64,000 nucleotides of DNA from Lepeophtheirus salmonis (lineage: Eukaryota; Arthropoda; Copepoda; Siphonostomatoida; Caligidae). The notes under the pieces were generated by a model. That model ran no database searches and was not told the origin of the DNA. It was given only the letters and a program-made list of their open reading frames with translations. The stretch is from contig NC_052142.2 of assembly GCF_016086655.4 (NCBI RefSeq), positions 2,236,422-2,300,421 on the forward strand. The letters run 5' to 3'. The translations under genes and the position numbers were made by a program. Positions 1 through 10,739 of this stretch are shown one piece after another (position 1 is the stretch's first letter; each line of letters begins with the position of its first letter).

Positions 1-509
1 AATGCCCTATTCCATATGTAATGAGACGTTTAAAATAAATCCCTTTTCTTCAACAAGCATACTTAAATAGTTTTGTAGTAATTTTGAAGGCTTTGGGATA
101 TTTCATACTTGTGTGGAGATTATGCGTGCTACAAATCACATTTTTTCCTATCTCCTTTCTCCATAATGGACGGAGTGTTTTAATTTCTTCCCTCGAGGTT
201 AACTTGGTGAAGTTATATTCTTGAAATATATCTTAAGGATCAGGACTTTCAAGAAATCTCGGGATATAATTATTTTCTTGGTCCATTTTTTGATTGTTAA
301 TATTTTCTATAATATAAAAAGAAAAATATAAGCTTGAATTATATTTGAGCTTTCAAACAAAATAATTTTAATAATTAATATTTACTAATTATTGACAATA
401 TTTGAATTGAATAGATAGGTTACTTTCAAAATGTTGTTCTATAAGTTATATAAATTAGTTTTTGTTTAGACGTTTCTCGATATAATTAAAAAAATATATT
501 GGTACATAT

Positions 510-1000
510 TGAGCTCTTTAAGCTTCAAAACCCCCATGTATGGTTTTATAATTAGCCCTTTAAGCTTCAAATATCACACTACAATCACTTCCTTTAATAT
601 ATTCAAAGAAGTCTAACTGAATCTTTGTAGTCTTACACCTGAGCCTTTTATACTTCAAAGGTCACGCTTATGGTTTTATAATGAACCCTTGAAAATTCAA
701 ATACCATACTACGGTTTCTTCTTTTAAAACACTAAAAGAAGTGTGATTGATTGGGTGAGTTGTTACAATAATCCCCTTGCGTTGGATTATTCCTCCAATA
801 TACTCAAGGAAGCCCGATTGAATGTGTGTGGTGTTATAAGGGGTCCTTTAAGTTTCAGATACAACTGCGTCTGGTTTTATAATGTGCCCTTTAAGCTTCA
901 AACCACCGGTATGGTTGTATAATGATCCTTTTAAGCCTCAGGGTCCACGTTTTCCAATCAATCCTCCGAAAATATATTAAAATCGTATAATATCAAATGA
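510..1000. repeat. irregular tandem repeat array
   Basis: Related segments recur with unequal spacing. One begins with a block like TGGTTTTATAATGARCCCTT followed by an AAGCTTCAAA-like block, near 541, 672, 872 and 912. A second block containing ATTCAAAGAAGTCTAACTGA-like sequence recurs near 592, 723 and 790. Copies are diverged and the period varies from about 40 to 200 bp. No coding potential is seen. Confidence 0.6.
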
Positions 1001-1138
1001 ATCTACTCAACACACTCAAAAGGTAAGAACAAGAATTTCATTACTATATGCCTTTTAGCATACATTGTAATGCTGGAGAAAGTGGATAAAATCTATGGTC
1101 ATTTCTAATACAGAGTTTTTCCAAATTTTCTATCAATT

Positions 1139-1550
1139 GCAGCTTTGGAATTATTTCTAAATCTTTTTAAAATCAGTAAAGTATAGATTGAATTACTGAC
1201 TTAATTGAAATACTAAATAGGAAGTCTCTAAAATTGTCTGCCAGACAAAATGGAGTTAAATGGTTCAATTGGAAACAATTTATATCTCAATACTTAAGTG
1301 AAATAAGAGAATATAACGTATTTATGTTCTCTTCTGATCATGGAATTGTAAGAATGAATGAGTGGTCCAACAGTAAAGAAGTTAAATTGTTGGGCCTATT
1401 AAAAAATCGCATTTCATGTAAGGAATTCACCATTTCGATTCCGGAAAATTATTTATGTGATAAAACTGTTTTGACAGAAGAAAGGCAATAATATCTAGAA
1501 AAAAAATATAGTTCCTCTGATCCTTCGTTAGAACAAGAAGATAACATTTA
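1139..1550 (+). mobile_element. C-terminal fragment of a transposase-like family
   Basis: An open frame from about 1234 (its first codon is TTG, not ATG) to a stop at 1489-1491 encodes about 85 residues rich in aromatic and charged positions, including GVKWFNWKQFISQYLSEI and EYNVFMFSSDHG. A diverged copy with the same order of motifs lies at about 33347-33720, next to the longer copy at 31320-33270, so I read this as the 3' end of the same family. From memory, the block resembles the C-terminal part of a widespread, poorly described transposase-like protein family that ends in a tryptophan-rich block and an ERQxYL motif; ERQ is visible here before the stop. The rest of the gene is absent upstream. 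Homology to that family is inference; the internal repeat relationship is seen directly. Confidence 0.45.
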
Positions 1551-1719
1551 ATTAAGGCAGTTGTTCCCTACGTGGGGCGCACGCCCCACCTGTAGGACAT
1601 GGCAATTTTTTGGTGGGGCATGTGCAGGCCGTGTTATTTGAGATTATTATACTAAGCCACATAAATAAATAAACAGACAAAAACGATAATGTGAATTTTA
1701 GTTTTGGTTATTTTATAGA

Positions 1720-2045
1720 TGATTATCCATACTCTTGTTATGAGATGAGGATAATGAGTGGTGTGTAATTATAGACAGGGGAAGTATTTTCCAAATTCCT
1801 GGGTCTCCATTTTCAGAAATCCAGACAGAAGGCGACTTTATTTCAGGTGTTTTATTCAGTTTGCTATCGACTATCAGCATCTAATATATTAATATTGAAT
1901 AATAAAAGGGGGAATGATTACGTTCTTTATAGAAGAAGATATATATTATTTAATCAATGATGCCATAAGTATTTCTTCTTTTCTCCTCGCACGCTTTTGT
2001 ATTCTTACCAAAATGATCAACCTTATTTATAACATAGGTAAATGG
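1720..2045. repeat. dispersed repeat, copy 1 (partner at 15765-16140)
   Basis: About 325 bp match 15765-16140 in the same orientation with scattered differences and one extra segment in the partner. Shared stretches include GGATAATGAGTGG, GCATCTAATAT and TATTATTTAATCAATGATGCC. The open frame at 1914-2111 is a product of this repeat and is not conserved in the partner. Class unknown. Confidence 0.75.
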
Positions 2046-2599
2046 AGATACAAAAATGGAAAAGCTTACCCTACCGGATTTGTAATTTTCTTAAGTATAA
2101 ATAATCTTTAATAAACTATTTTGCTAACATGCTGAGGTAATCGTCTTCATATTATATTTCATATCGCGTAATTTTTTTAAGAATATAAGAAGCAATGTAT
2201 ATATTTTTTACTGTAAACACTTCCTGTGAAGGCTTATGGCATACTATTTATGAAGATTTTAAAAGCCCAATGCGTTTAACGTAACTTCATGTTCTACCTG
2301 TACTGGGAAAACTTCTGACGGAGAAGTGGATGATATTTTTTAATCACTCTTATTATAATCCATTGAACTATCTTGATGCGATTCATATAGAAAAATAAAT
2401 CGTGAAAACGATTAAAATAAACTTTACCAGATCTCTATTCATTTAAATATCAAACAATGACTTCTTTGGAGACCATTAATTATGGTCTCATAAACCTAAA
2501 AAAAGTTAATGTTTTATTCAACAGTATGATAAAAGCATGTACTTCTAAAATGACATATTATAAAAAATAACTACTAAGTAATAATATTATGGTTATCAT

Positions 2600-3470
2600 T
2601 TTTTGTCGCATAGAAGAATTTTTTTTGTCCATGTTTAGTTTAATATTTCTCTCTTGACATCGTTTCACAAATGCATTCAAATTTAGATCATGTGTGGAAG
2701 CATCTTTACCATATACCAAAATGTCATCGGTAATACATTATACTCCTTTGAGACCGGATCCGCTTCAAGAATTTTCTTTCGAAATATTTTAGACGAGACT
2801 GACGGACCGAATACCAAACGTCGCCATCTATAGAGACAAAATGGAGATTGAAATGTTGTGAGTTGACTTGACGATTCATCAAGCTCACAATGGCAATAAG
2901 CAGATTTAACATCAAGTTTCGCGAAAACTTTTGATAGGGACATATTATACAGAGTATCTTCAAGTAGTAGTATTTGATAATGTTCACGTTTGAGAGCTTT
3001 ATTCAGATTGCAGGGATGTAAACATGACCTCATATCCCCAGACTTCTTCGTTACAATTACAATTTTACTACCCCAGGGAGTATTCACTTATAAGTTCTAT
3101 TACTCCATTACTCACCAGTCTAACTAGCTCAGCTTTTACTTTAGGTTGAAGTGCCACAGGTATGCGACTTGACGGTGATATTAAAGGCTGTACTGACTCA
3201 TCTAGCTTTAAAGACAACTGACCTTGTATTGTTCCCAGATCCTCGAAGACATTCGAGAATTTGTCTGTAATGGATACTATTGATACCCGTTCCATCTGAC
3301 ATTCCTTGATTTTCACCAACCTCATTGCTTCTACAGCCTTAAGACCCAGAAGAGGAGTGAGGCCCTGTTTCACGCCAATAAATTCAACACTATAATGTTT
3401 CCTGTTCTTCGGATTTCGTATAGTAGTACGAGTGACTCCTACCGGAGTAACTGGAAAGTCATCCCAAAAT
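2600..3470 (-). pseudogene. gypsy pol fragment (protease tail to reverse transcriptase)
   Basis: The 3470-3068 part encodes the protease/RT connector, with NPKNRKHY and PLLGLKAVEAMRL. After a frame change at about 3075 the RT fingers follow (TPWGSKIVIVTKKSGDMRSC), then the palm with LDVKSAY carrying the first catalytic Asp, and RWRRLVFGPSVSSKIF. A second frame change places the TDDILVYGKDAS block at about 2690-2725, where the second catalytic Asp pair sits. The family normally has Tyr/Phe-x-Asp-Asp at this site. RNase H and integrase do not follow. At least two frameshifts make it non-functional. Confidence 0.82.
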
Positions 3471-3636
3471 CTGAATTTTTTACTCTTTTGGGCAATATAA
3501 CATAGTGATGCAAATTGATGACTTCACACTATAACTAAGATTGTATATCCATGCTTGTTTCCGCCATTCCGAATTATTACCGAAACATCAACAGAGTGAA
3601 TTGCATTTGATTTCGGACATTTAGCTTCAAAATGAT

Positions 3637-4566
3637 TCAGTCTTTTAAATTTGTTAAATTTTTTTCCCCAGGCTGGGCATTCGAGTTTCCGCATTGAGTG
3701 TGTAAGGCCACAGAAATTGCAGTTTTAACTATTGCATCATTTGATCGTACTGAGTTGTAATTACTATTTTTCTTAGGTAACGATGAGTTTCTTGGCCTAC
3801 TAGTAGATGCACTTTCTTTGTTCACAGCAGACGTTTCATCCTTAAATAGTTTTTCTTGAATGTCCGCAGATTTTTTTGCTTTACAAATATCAATACCTCT
3901 ATCTCTAGATCTTAGTTTACGTTCCTTCAACAATATCCTCTGCGTCTCGAATCCCTAGATCTATGCAATCCCAAAGTAGAAAATCAACACTCGCTTCATG
4001 ATAATTACAGGTTTTCATAATTTGTCAAATCGATGATAAAAAACATTCAAGAATTTCATGAGGCAGTTGCTCCCTTTTGTTGAATATAAACTGTTCATAG
4101 GTTCCGTTAGTTTCTCCAACGGCAAAACTTTCAAACTGTTCAAGGATCTGACCTTCTGTTCGTTCCCCCTCAGTCGAAGTAAGCGTAAACATATTATACA
4201 CTTTGAGTAGCTCATCACCAAGCGTGTGTTGTAGCAGAGCGACTTTGTACTGTTCCTTCTGCTCAGATAATCTTGTGATTATTGAGCAAAAACTTTCCAA
4301 TTCTGAGCCGAATTAGTGGAGAGATCCCATTGTGAAGGTAATTTCAACCCTTGCACGGGACGAAGAGTCGAAGTGGTGTCATCTGTTGGTATTTTCAACC
4401 TTCGAGAATGCACACTAACACGAACTATGGAAGCACTTATTTGATAAAAAGGGAAAACATGGACATCTATATTGACTGGCCGCTTATATAAACTAATCAC
4501 GAAACAGTTACCTTTATTGTATGATACAACATTTCCTCCAAAAAGAAACAGAAAAAAAGACACCAA
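3637..4566 (-). pseudogene. gypsy gag fragment with damaged zinc knuckle
   Basis: The capsid-like part runs from about 4370 down to 4025 in two frames: LPSQWDLSTNSAQNWKVFAQ, then TRLSEQKEQYKVALLQHTLG and YEQFIFNKREQLPHEIL, a pattern typical of metazoan gypsy Gag. A basic, Ser-rich linker (3933-3750) follows. A zinc-knuckle-like segment lies at about 3610-3730 in another frame. Its first half keeps CNFCGLTH, but in the second half the two expected cysteines of the CxxC pair are both Phe, before NHFEAKC. Frame changes separate all three parts. Confidence 0.7.
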
Positions 4567-4844
4567 GTCATTTGGTAGTTAGCCAAATAAGTCAATCAAA
4601 CCAACAGCAATTAATCTCTTATATAATCCCATACTATCACTGTCATATTATATCTTCACCATTTTTAAAATGAATTAAATATTATTAAAATCTACATAGT
4701 ATTTTATTCGATACTCTATTATAATATTCCTTAGTAACATTTATTAAAAGTAAAGTTATACATTAGTAATTGTGTATGATAGCTTAATTTTCACCATAGA
4801 AATAATAAAATGGCCAAAATATATATTATATAGAGGATGAGGGG

Positions 4845-5235
4845 ATTTTAGGAAAAAAATGGCAAAAAAAAAAAAAAAAGGATAAGTGTCTAAATGGAAA
4901 AAATGGCAAGATTCTTTTAAACTGATATAATATCTTTCGATATAATATATAATAAGAAAAAATAAAAATAAAAAAACACAACAGCGTTTCCAATGGAAGG
5001 AGTGCTAATCACTTAATTCTCCGTTATTAGTTATAATATCAATACACATGATGGACTATTCATATTGGACAAGACTCTCTTATTATATATTATATTAGTG
5101 ATAGATATTATATCAATTTAAAAGAATCTTGCCATTTTTTCCATTTAGACACTTTTCCTTTTTTTTACCTTGCCATTTTTTTCGCTGCCATTTTTCCTGG
5201 AAAATTTCTCCGTTGCCATTTTTTCTTGACACCGA
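4845..5235. mobile_element. hairpin MITE with long inverted arms
   Basis: The arm at about 4850-4935 and the reverse complement of 5100-5186 match over about 80 bp, including GTGTCTAAATGGAAAAAATG and GCAAGATTCTTTTAAA, with small differences in A-runs. The centre (about 4986-5080) contains GGAAGGAGTGCTAATCACTT. A second copy at 42955-43175 carries the same centre in the opposite orientation and a similar right arm ending in TGACACC. The frame at 5113-5322 is only a by-product of the arm. A self-complementary non-autonomous transposon explains this best. Target-site duplications were not identified. Confidence 0.75.
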
Positions 5236-5239
5236 CGAG

Positions 5240-6290
5240 GGATCCACAAGAAACTGGTATTCCTGTCCTTTTGGAAAGAGAGCATAATTATAGAATAACT
5301 TATTACTTTTTGTATTTATCACAAAGAATAAATTATGAATTACCCATGACGTATCAAGCGAGAAGAGCTGACAACAAAATAGATAGGGTATTTTTGTGTT
5401 AATAAGGTAACACCGTAAATGGCGTAACGATATAAGGTTTCATAAATTTTACATGATTTGGATTATTTTCCACTCTGTTAATAACTCTTCTCTGGTCTTG
5501 TTATATTTAGATTTCCTCTAGTGCACATATGAAAAAAAGCTTGCTGTCCTCTTTGGTTGCTCTTTTATTTGTCATACTCTCACATGACCTGAAGCAACAA
5601 CTACTACCTAAAATTAAATAAATTAGTTCTCTCCCTATTCTAATTTGGTGAAGGTAACGAGGGGGTCAAATATATAATAATAAAACAAGGATTTTTACTG
5701 ATGTTTTAAATTCATTTGTTAAAAAAAAATAGCATATCTACTGTATCGGGTACTCCCCTGTACATGCTTCTGATGGTAGGTACTATTTTTCAAATGGATC
5801 GGTCGAGAAAATATCAATTTCATGGATGATGTTCATCATGTTTTATGGTATAGATTACCAACGTGTGAGTCGAAAACTACTATATATGAAATTTATCAAA
5901 ACGTTACAACGAAACATTTTTTCAGCAACATCTGAGCTCCTTAGAAAGTCTGGCTATAAACAAATATTTTTCGACTGTTCATGACCTTCCAAAATACCTT
6001 ATTTCGGTATTTGTCAATGATAAATTTTGCTTTTCATTTTTTAATAACCATGTAAAAAAAAAATATTATCAGATTTATCCTACCTTTTGGATAAAAACAT
6101 GTAATATTTTTTTAGGACTGCTAAGAACCATATTCCTCCTACACCATGGCATTTAAAATATTATATTCGAAGGATTTTAAGAGTAATGTTACTGTGATAT
6201 ATAAAATTTTTAGAAAAACTGGAGATCTCCCGAAATCTTGGGATAAAAAAATAAAGAGATCTGTACTATATGGAGTGAGTCAACTAGAAA
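5240..6290. other. AT-rich intergenic stretch
   Basis: No convincing gene, RNA or repeat was recognised. There are short A/T runs and frames under 60 codons only. Confidence 0.6.
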
Positions 6291-7990
6291 AGATGCTAGA
6301 GTTATGAGAAATTCCACTTTTATTTATTTACTTAATAAATATTAATGGCCAAATAGTTTATATGCATATATGTTCCATATGGAGGAGTTTATGTTCAAAT
6401 TTGAGGGACAGGATGAGATACTCAAGAATATTAGCTATAATTTAAAGCCTTCCATTAATTAATGTGACTCTAATTGGCCTCGTTGTGACCTTTTGAATAT
6501 AGTTGGTCATATTCAAAGACTCCGATATTTGTTAATATATATTAAGATGGAGTTGTCATTAAAACAGAATGAGTTGATCCGATCTAGCTTTACTCGACGA
6601 CGAACAATATTATCTCATTCAATTTTCTTTATAACTGTATTATACACTATTATACGATTAGACGCAATTATTATTAATTTTCCAAGCGCTATGAGTCATG
6701 TCCGATAACATTTTTTCCGTCTTTTGTCAATATTCGACCTTTGCATCATTGTGTGACACTTCGCTGCGTCGATGAGGAAGAGAACAAGATTGTAACTTTT
6801 TCAAAATAGGATAAAATTGTAAAAATAGAGTTTTAAGAATCCCAGGGAAAAGAGAGGTCCATGCTCTAAGTGTTTTTCTGCCCAAGAAGTTACATTTCGT
6901 AGGGATCATCCGTTGAAAATGGTAACAATTTTCAAAGATTCTTTCGAAATGTATGATATTGGACATTTTTCTTGGAGGGATGAAAAAGACGACAAGATGA
7001 AGCTTTACATTAAAGGGAAGCATAGGTGGCAAATAACATTTTTTTTTTACGGGAATATCCAAAAGTACTCTTGGTTGTTTACATACTCATCATCTAGTAA
7101 ATGGCCTTACTTTGAGGACACATAAATCTAATGAGAATCCATCAAATAACCCTTACAATAGATCTATTCATGAGCGACGGTAAGGTATCAAGATATTTAT
7201 TGAAAACCTAATGAATGAGTGTGTTGTTTTTATTCCTGAAAGGTTACCATCTCATTCGGACTTCAAGGTTGTTCGTTTTCCAAGTGATTGGAGTAAATAT
7301 ATCATATACCAGAAATACGTTCAATCATGCCAGGATTTTGGTTATAAACTTTATTATTGGAAAAATACATTTTTAATACATTGGAAGACCGCATGTCCAC
7401 AATTTGTAATTATGGAAAGGGGGAGTGACGTTTTCCAAATATGCTACGATCATTTGGAAACTTTGGGCTCCTTGTTTAGAGAGTCCATTCTAAAAATCCT
7501 CCGGTCGATTGTACATTAAACATTGATATTTACATTAAAAAACATTTGGAATGTGTTCAAATGGAAAGAAAGGACTAAAACACTCGAGTCAGTTATGCTA
7601 AATATAATAGGGATGAAGTTCAATTGTTAACAATTGACTTTTCGGAGGATAAGTGCATTCTATATTCATCAATTCAAAGAGGAAAGACTCATCTTCTATC
7701 TTTAAATAAAATCAATTTATTTGCCGTTAAAGATTAAGAAGCAAGACATCTCACATATTAAAGTTATATATTGTAATTACAAAAAAAAATATATATATTC
7801 TTAATTTCTCTATACTTATTACAGGAAACTTGCATGAAAGGTTCTAATTGTACTGCATCACTTTTACGGCATCAAATAATCCATAATAGTTTTGCTCATT
7901 GACTTGAAATTCAATGCAACAGCTGTGGGTGGGTTATTTCCAAGGTGACTATATATAGAAGTGAGGCACCAAAGAACTTTTAAGTCAGTC
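6290..7990 (+). mobile_element. transposase-like family, copy 1 (5' and middle part)
   Basis: This region is collinear with 31320-33270 along its whole length, from a shared non-coding head (TTTATTTACTTAATAAATAT region, about 6320) through three broken coding blocks. Block 1 (6913-7125) has DEKDDKMKLYIKGKHRW. Block 2 (7211-7519) has VVFIPERLPSHSDFKVVRF and HWKTACPQFVIMERGSDVFQ, then ICYDHLETLG. Block 3 (about 7810-7900) follows a likely 3' splice site (TTACAG) and has KGSNCTASLL then QCNSCGWV. From memory, the order of a W-x-CP-x-SD-x-C block, a KG-N block and a C-(D)-NC-G block matches an uncharacterised eukaryotic transposase-like family with an HADNC-GQNKN motif. Here the position of the family Asp is not Asp. 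Stops separate the blocks. Family assignment is tentative. Confidence 0.5.
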
Positions 7991-8169
7991 TGGTAGGCGT
8001 TAGCTGACTCAAATGACGTAGTGACGTCACTGTTGCGGCAGTTCAGATAATTTCATTGAAGTTAAGTGCACTAATTAGCATCTGTTCAGCAAAAATGACA
8101 TAATCTTGAGGTTCCAAGCTTTTTTTTGCCATGCCAGCTTCCTCCATCCACTGGATGCCCAGTATTTTG

Positions 8170-9050
8170 CATTTTCTGAGAAAAATTTGAGCTTCTTGAC
8201 TTAAAGGCAAGGAAGAAATTAAAAAATGATGCTTTCCCCTCACTCCATAGTCCCTTTGCTTCTCTTAGTTCAGATGAATACAAATCCTTCAAAGATATTC
8301 GTAAGGAAACTCGCGAAAGGAAAGAGCTTGTGAATCAAGCAAGTAAGGTCAAGGAAACCAGTATTGACTAGGAGACAGAGAGTTCATATTCACATTTTGA
8401 TCAAGGGTACGATAAATATTGCTCAATATCCACTTTTATTCGTCATTGGAAGTATGTGTGTCCGGAATCAGATATTATTGGATGGTGAAGTGATATTTGC
8501 CATATTTGTTGTGATCATTCTCAAGAACCTATACAAATGCTCATTTGGTTGATTAGATATTAAATATTAGGAACAGTTTTCCAAAGTGAACGCAGAGATT
8601 TCAATTTGAGGGTTGAATAATATCATCAAGAATCTGTTAATAAACTATGGACTTTTCTAAAGCTTATAAAATTTATTAGACGTCAATTCAAATAGGAACG
8701 ACACATATCATTTCTCTTAATAAAGTTAATCATTTTGCTATTGAGAATGAAGGAAAGGAACATCAAATATATATATTTTTGATGAGGCTGACATTTATAT
8801 TTTCATCATATGTGGATCGACGTCACTCATTGTTTATTAACCTGTTGATACTTGTTTTTCCTTTTCTTACTTTTCAAATATATAAAATCATCAGTGTACT
8901 TAGTAAAGGAGGAGATGTGACTCTGCTAAAAGATTTTAACAAATTTAATAAAATAGATATAGATAATTAATGTTTGTTTTATTATAACAGGTAACTTAGG
9001 AGTCAAATGGGAGGAGTCCGAAAGATCACAGACCGTTCATTCTAGTTAAA
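8170..9050 (+). other. possible further diverged fragment of the same family
   Basis: Between 8380 and 8560 one frame reads HWKYVCPESDIIG, then after a stop SDICHICCDH. This repeats the W-x-CP-x-SD-x-C spacing of 7380-7460. No longer match to the other copies is visible, and the minus-strand frames at 8043-8292 show nothing familiar. The remainder up to the BEL element is AT-rich and unassigned. The block is short, so this is weak. Confidence 0.25.
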
Positions 9051-9063
9051 AACTTTTAATACT

Positions 9064-10717
9064 ATGTGTTTGGTTATTCTGTTCGAGAAATTCCGCGTCG
9101 AGGAGGACAACAGGTGTTGTATTACAAACGAGATGTCGGAGAAAGAAGTTGAAGAAGTATGGAGTGAAATAATACTGTTTGAGGACGAAAAAGAGAAGCA
9201 GATAGACAGATTGGAAAGAAGTTTAGAGAACGGATTCTCGTGTAAAGATTTGGAAAAATTATAGGGCAAATTTGAAGAAACAGTGACGAGTCTCAACACT
9301 TTGAAGACAAAGCTGATCGAGCACAGGAAGAAAGTTGAGATGTTGACTGTAGAAGAGCTCACCAAAGCACGAAAGGAGAACTTACTTGTGGTAAGAGATG
9401 TAGAAGATTTACAAGAGAGAGTTATGACGGCAAAAGTAATAAATAATGATTTGGAGTCTCTGAGAAGTCATCATCATAACTTAAAAGAACTGATAATTAA
9501 GCTTGAAATAGAAAGGGTGAAGTTGGCAAATGAGAAATTTGTGGAAGACAAAGTGAGTCAGCCTAGTAACGATAGAAAAACGCCAAGAGAAGATACAAGT
9601 TTGGAAATGGGATCTATAGTAACAAATGAAGAAATGCCTATTGATGGAAATAATATTGAACTAATCGAGGAGAGAATGATAACCAAAGAAATATCACTGC
9701 TTGAAGAAGGTGCTGACGATAATATTAGAGCGAACGATAGTGATGGGTTTAGACTCGGAGAAGAAGCATCTATGAGTTGTTATTCAAATCATTCCCATTT
9801 GGAAGAAGCATTGGTGAAAAATACAGAACTCCTAAATCATATGGTAAAGGAATTAGTAGAAACGAAAAGAGAAAAAAAAAGAATTCGTTTCTTCAAATAG
9901 CTGGATATAAACCTGAAAAGTGGATGGACATACAAAGAATTATCGTTTGTGTAAAACTTCGTTTTTAGACACCTTGGAGGCTGCAAGTGTTCCGAATGAA
10001 ATGACAAGGCGAGCATTATTGATTCAGGCATTGCCTAGTTCTTATCACGAGGAGGTAAGATTAAGCACGACAATAAAAGAGGTATTTGATAAATTTCAAT
10101 GTACAATAACTGAGCATGATGTACTGAGCAAAATAAGGGCAGAGTTTCTTAAAATAAGAAGAATTGAAGATGGAAATAGTGAACAAATGAATAGTTTGAC
10201 ATTATCTATCGAGCTCTTTCGAGATCGGTAGAGAAGAATTGGTCAAGCAGAATATGTTGACAAATATCTTTTGATAGAAGATGTTATAAGAAATAAATTA
10301 CCGGAGAGATTATCCGAATTATTTATAAAAATGAAGAAGGGTTACAATGTAAATGAACTAGTCTTGTTTCTAAGGGGAAATGCGTACCCATGTAGGAGAA
10401 GAAACGATGTGAGAACTCAACATCACTCACTATCGTCTATGTTCAATAAAGAAGCCGTGAAGATGGATTATGATTGTGGCTGTGGCAATAACTGTTATGA
10501 CCAAACGAAATATAAGAAAGTTGTTATATTATCTGTAAAAGAACGTCAGAATATCATAGCTAAAAGAATAGTTTGTTTTCGATGTCTGAAAGTTGGACAT
10601 AAAGGGTTTATGTGTTCCAGTTTTGTAAAATGTAGTCTTTGTAGCAGACACAACCATCACACTCTTCTTCATATACCAATCAAAAGACATATTGAGATGG
10701 AAAAACATGAATGTTAA
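9064..10717 (+). pseudogene. BEL/Pao gag
   Basis: The first frames (9064-9264 and 9283-9900) are strongly charged and heptad-like (KLIEHRKKVEMLTVEELTKA), predicting a long coiled coil, as in many BEL Gag N-termini. The capsid-like part continues at 9920-10231 (MTRRALLIQALPSSYHEEV) and 10271-10717 in shifted frames. Two cysteine-histidine knuckles lie near 10575-10680: CFRCLKVGHKGFMC followed by CSLCSRHNHHTLLH, the paired arrangement typical of BEL/Pao. Frame breaks occur at about 9265, 9900, 10230 and 10716. The product would package element RNA, but this copy cannot make an intact protein. Confidence 0.8.
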
Positions 10718-10739
10718 TACCCTACAGGTAAATAAAGTA

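Larger units (their letters stand above)
2600..4580 (-). mobile_element. Ty3/gypsy LTR retrotransposon remnant
   Basis: Read on the minus strand, gag-like, nucleocapsid-like, protease-linker and reverse-transcriptase pieces follow each other in the normal gypsy order from 4580 down to 2600, in several frames. No LTRs could be identified, and RNase H and integrase are missing, so this is a truncated, decayed copy. A sequence at its 5' side (about 4550-4590) recurs inverted at about 28388-28430. Confidence 0.8.

Noticed and set aside
2724..2987. Minus-strand 87-codon frame
   Set aside because: Shadow of the gypsy RT frame (2683-3087) in another phase.
8020..8032. Perfect CRE-like palindrome GTGACGTCAC, and a second TGACGTCA near 23872
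   Set aside because: Single short motifs in decayed repeat or intergenic DNA; expected occasionally by chance, with no adjacent promoter or gene.
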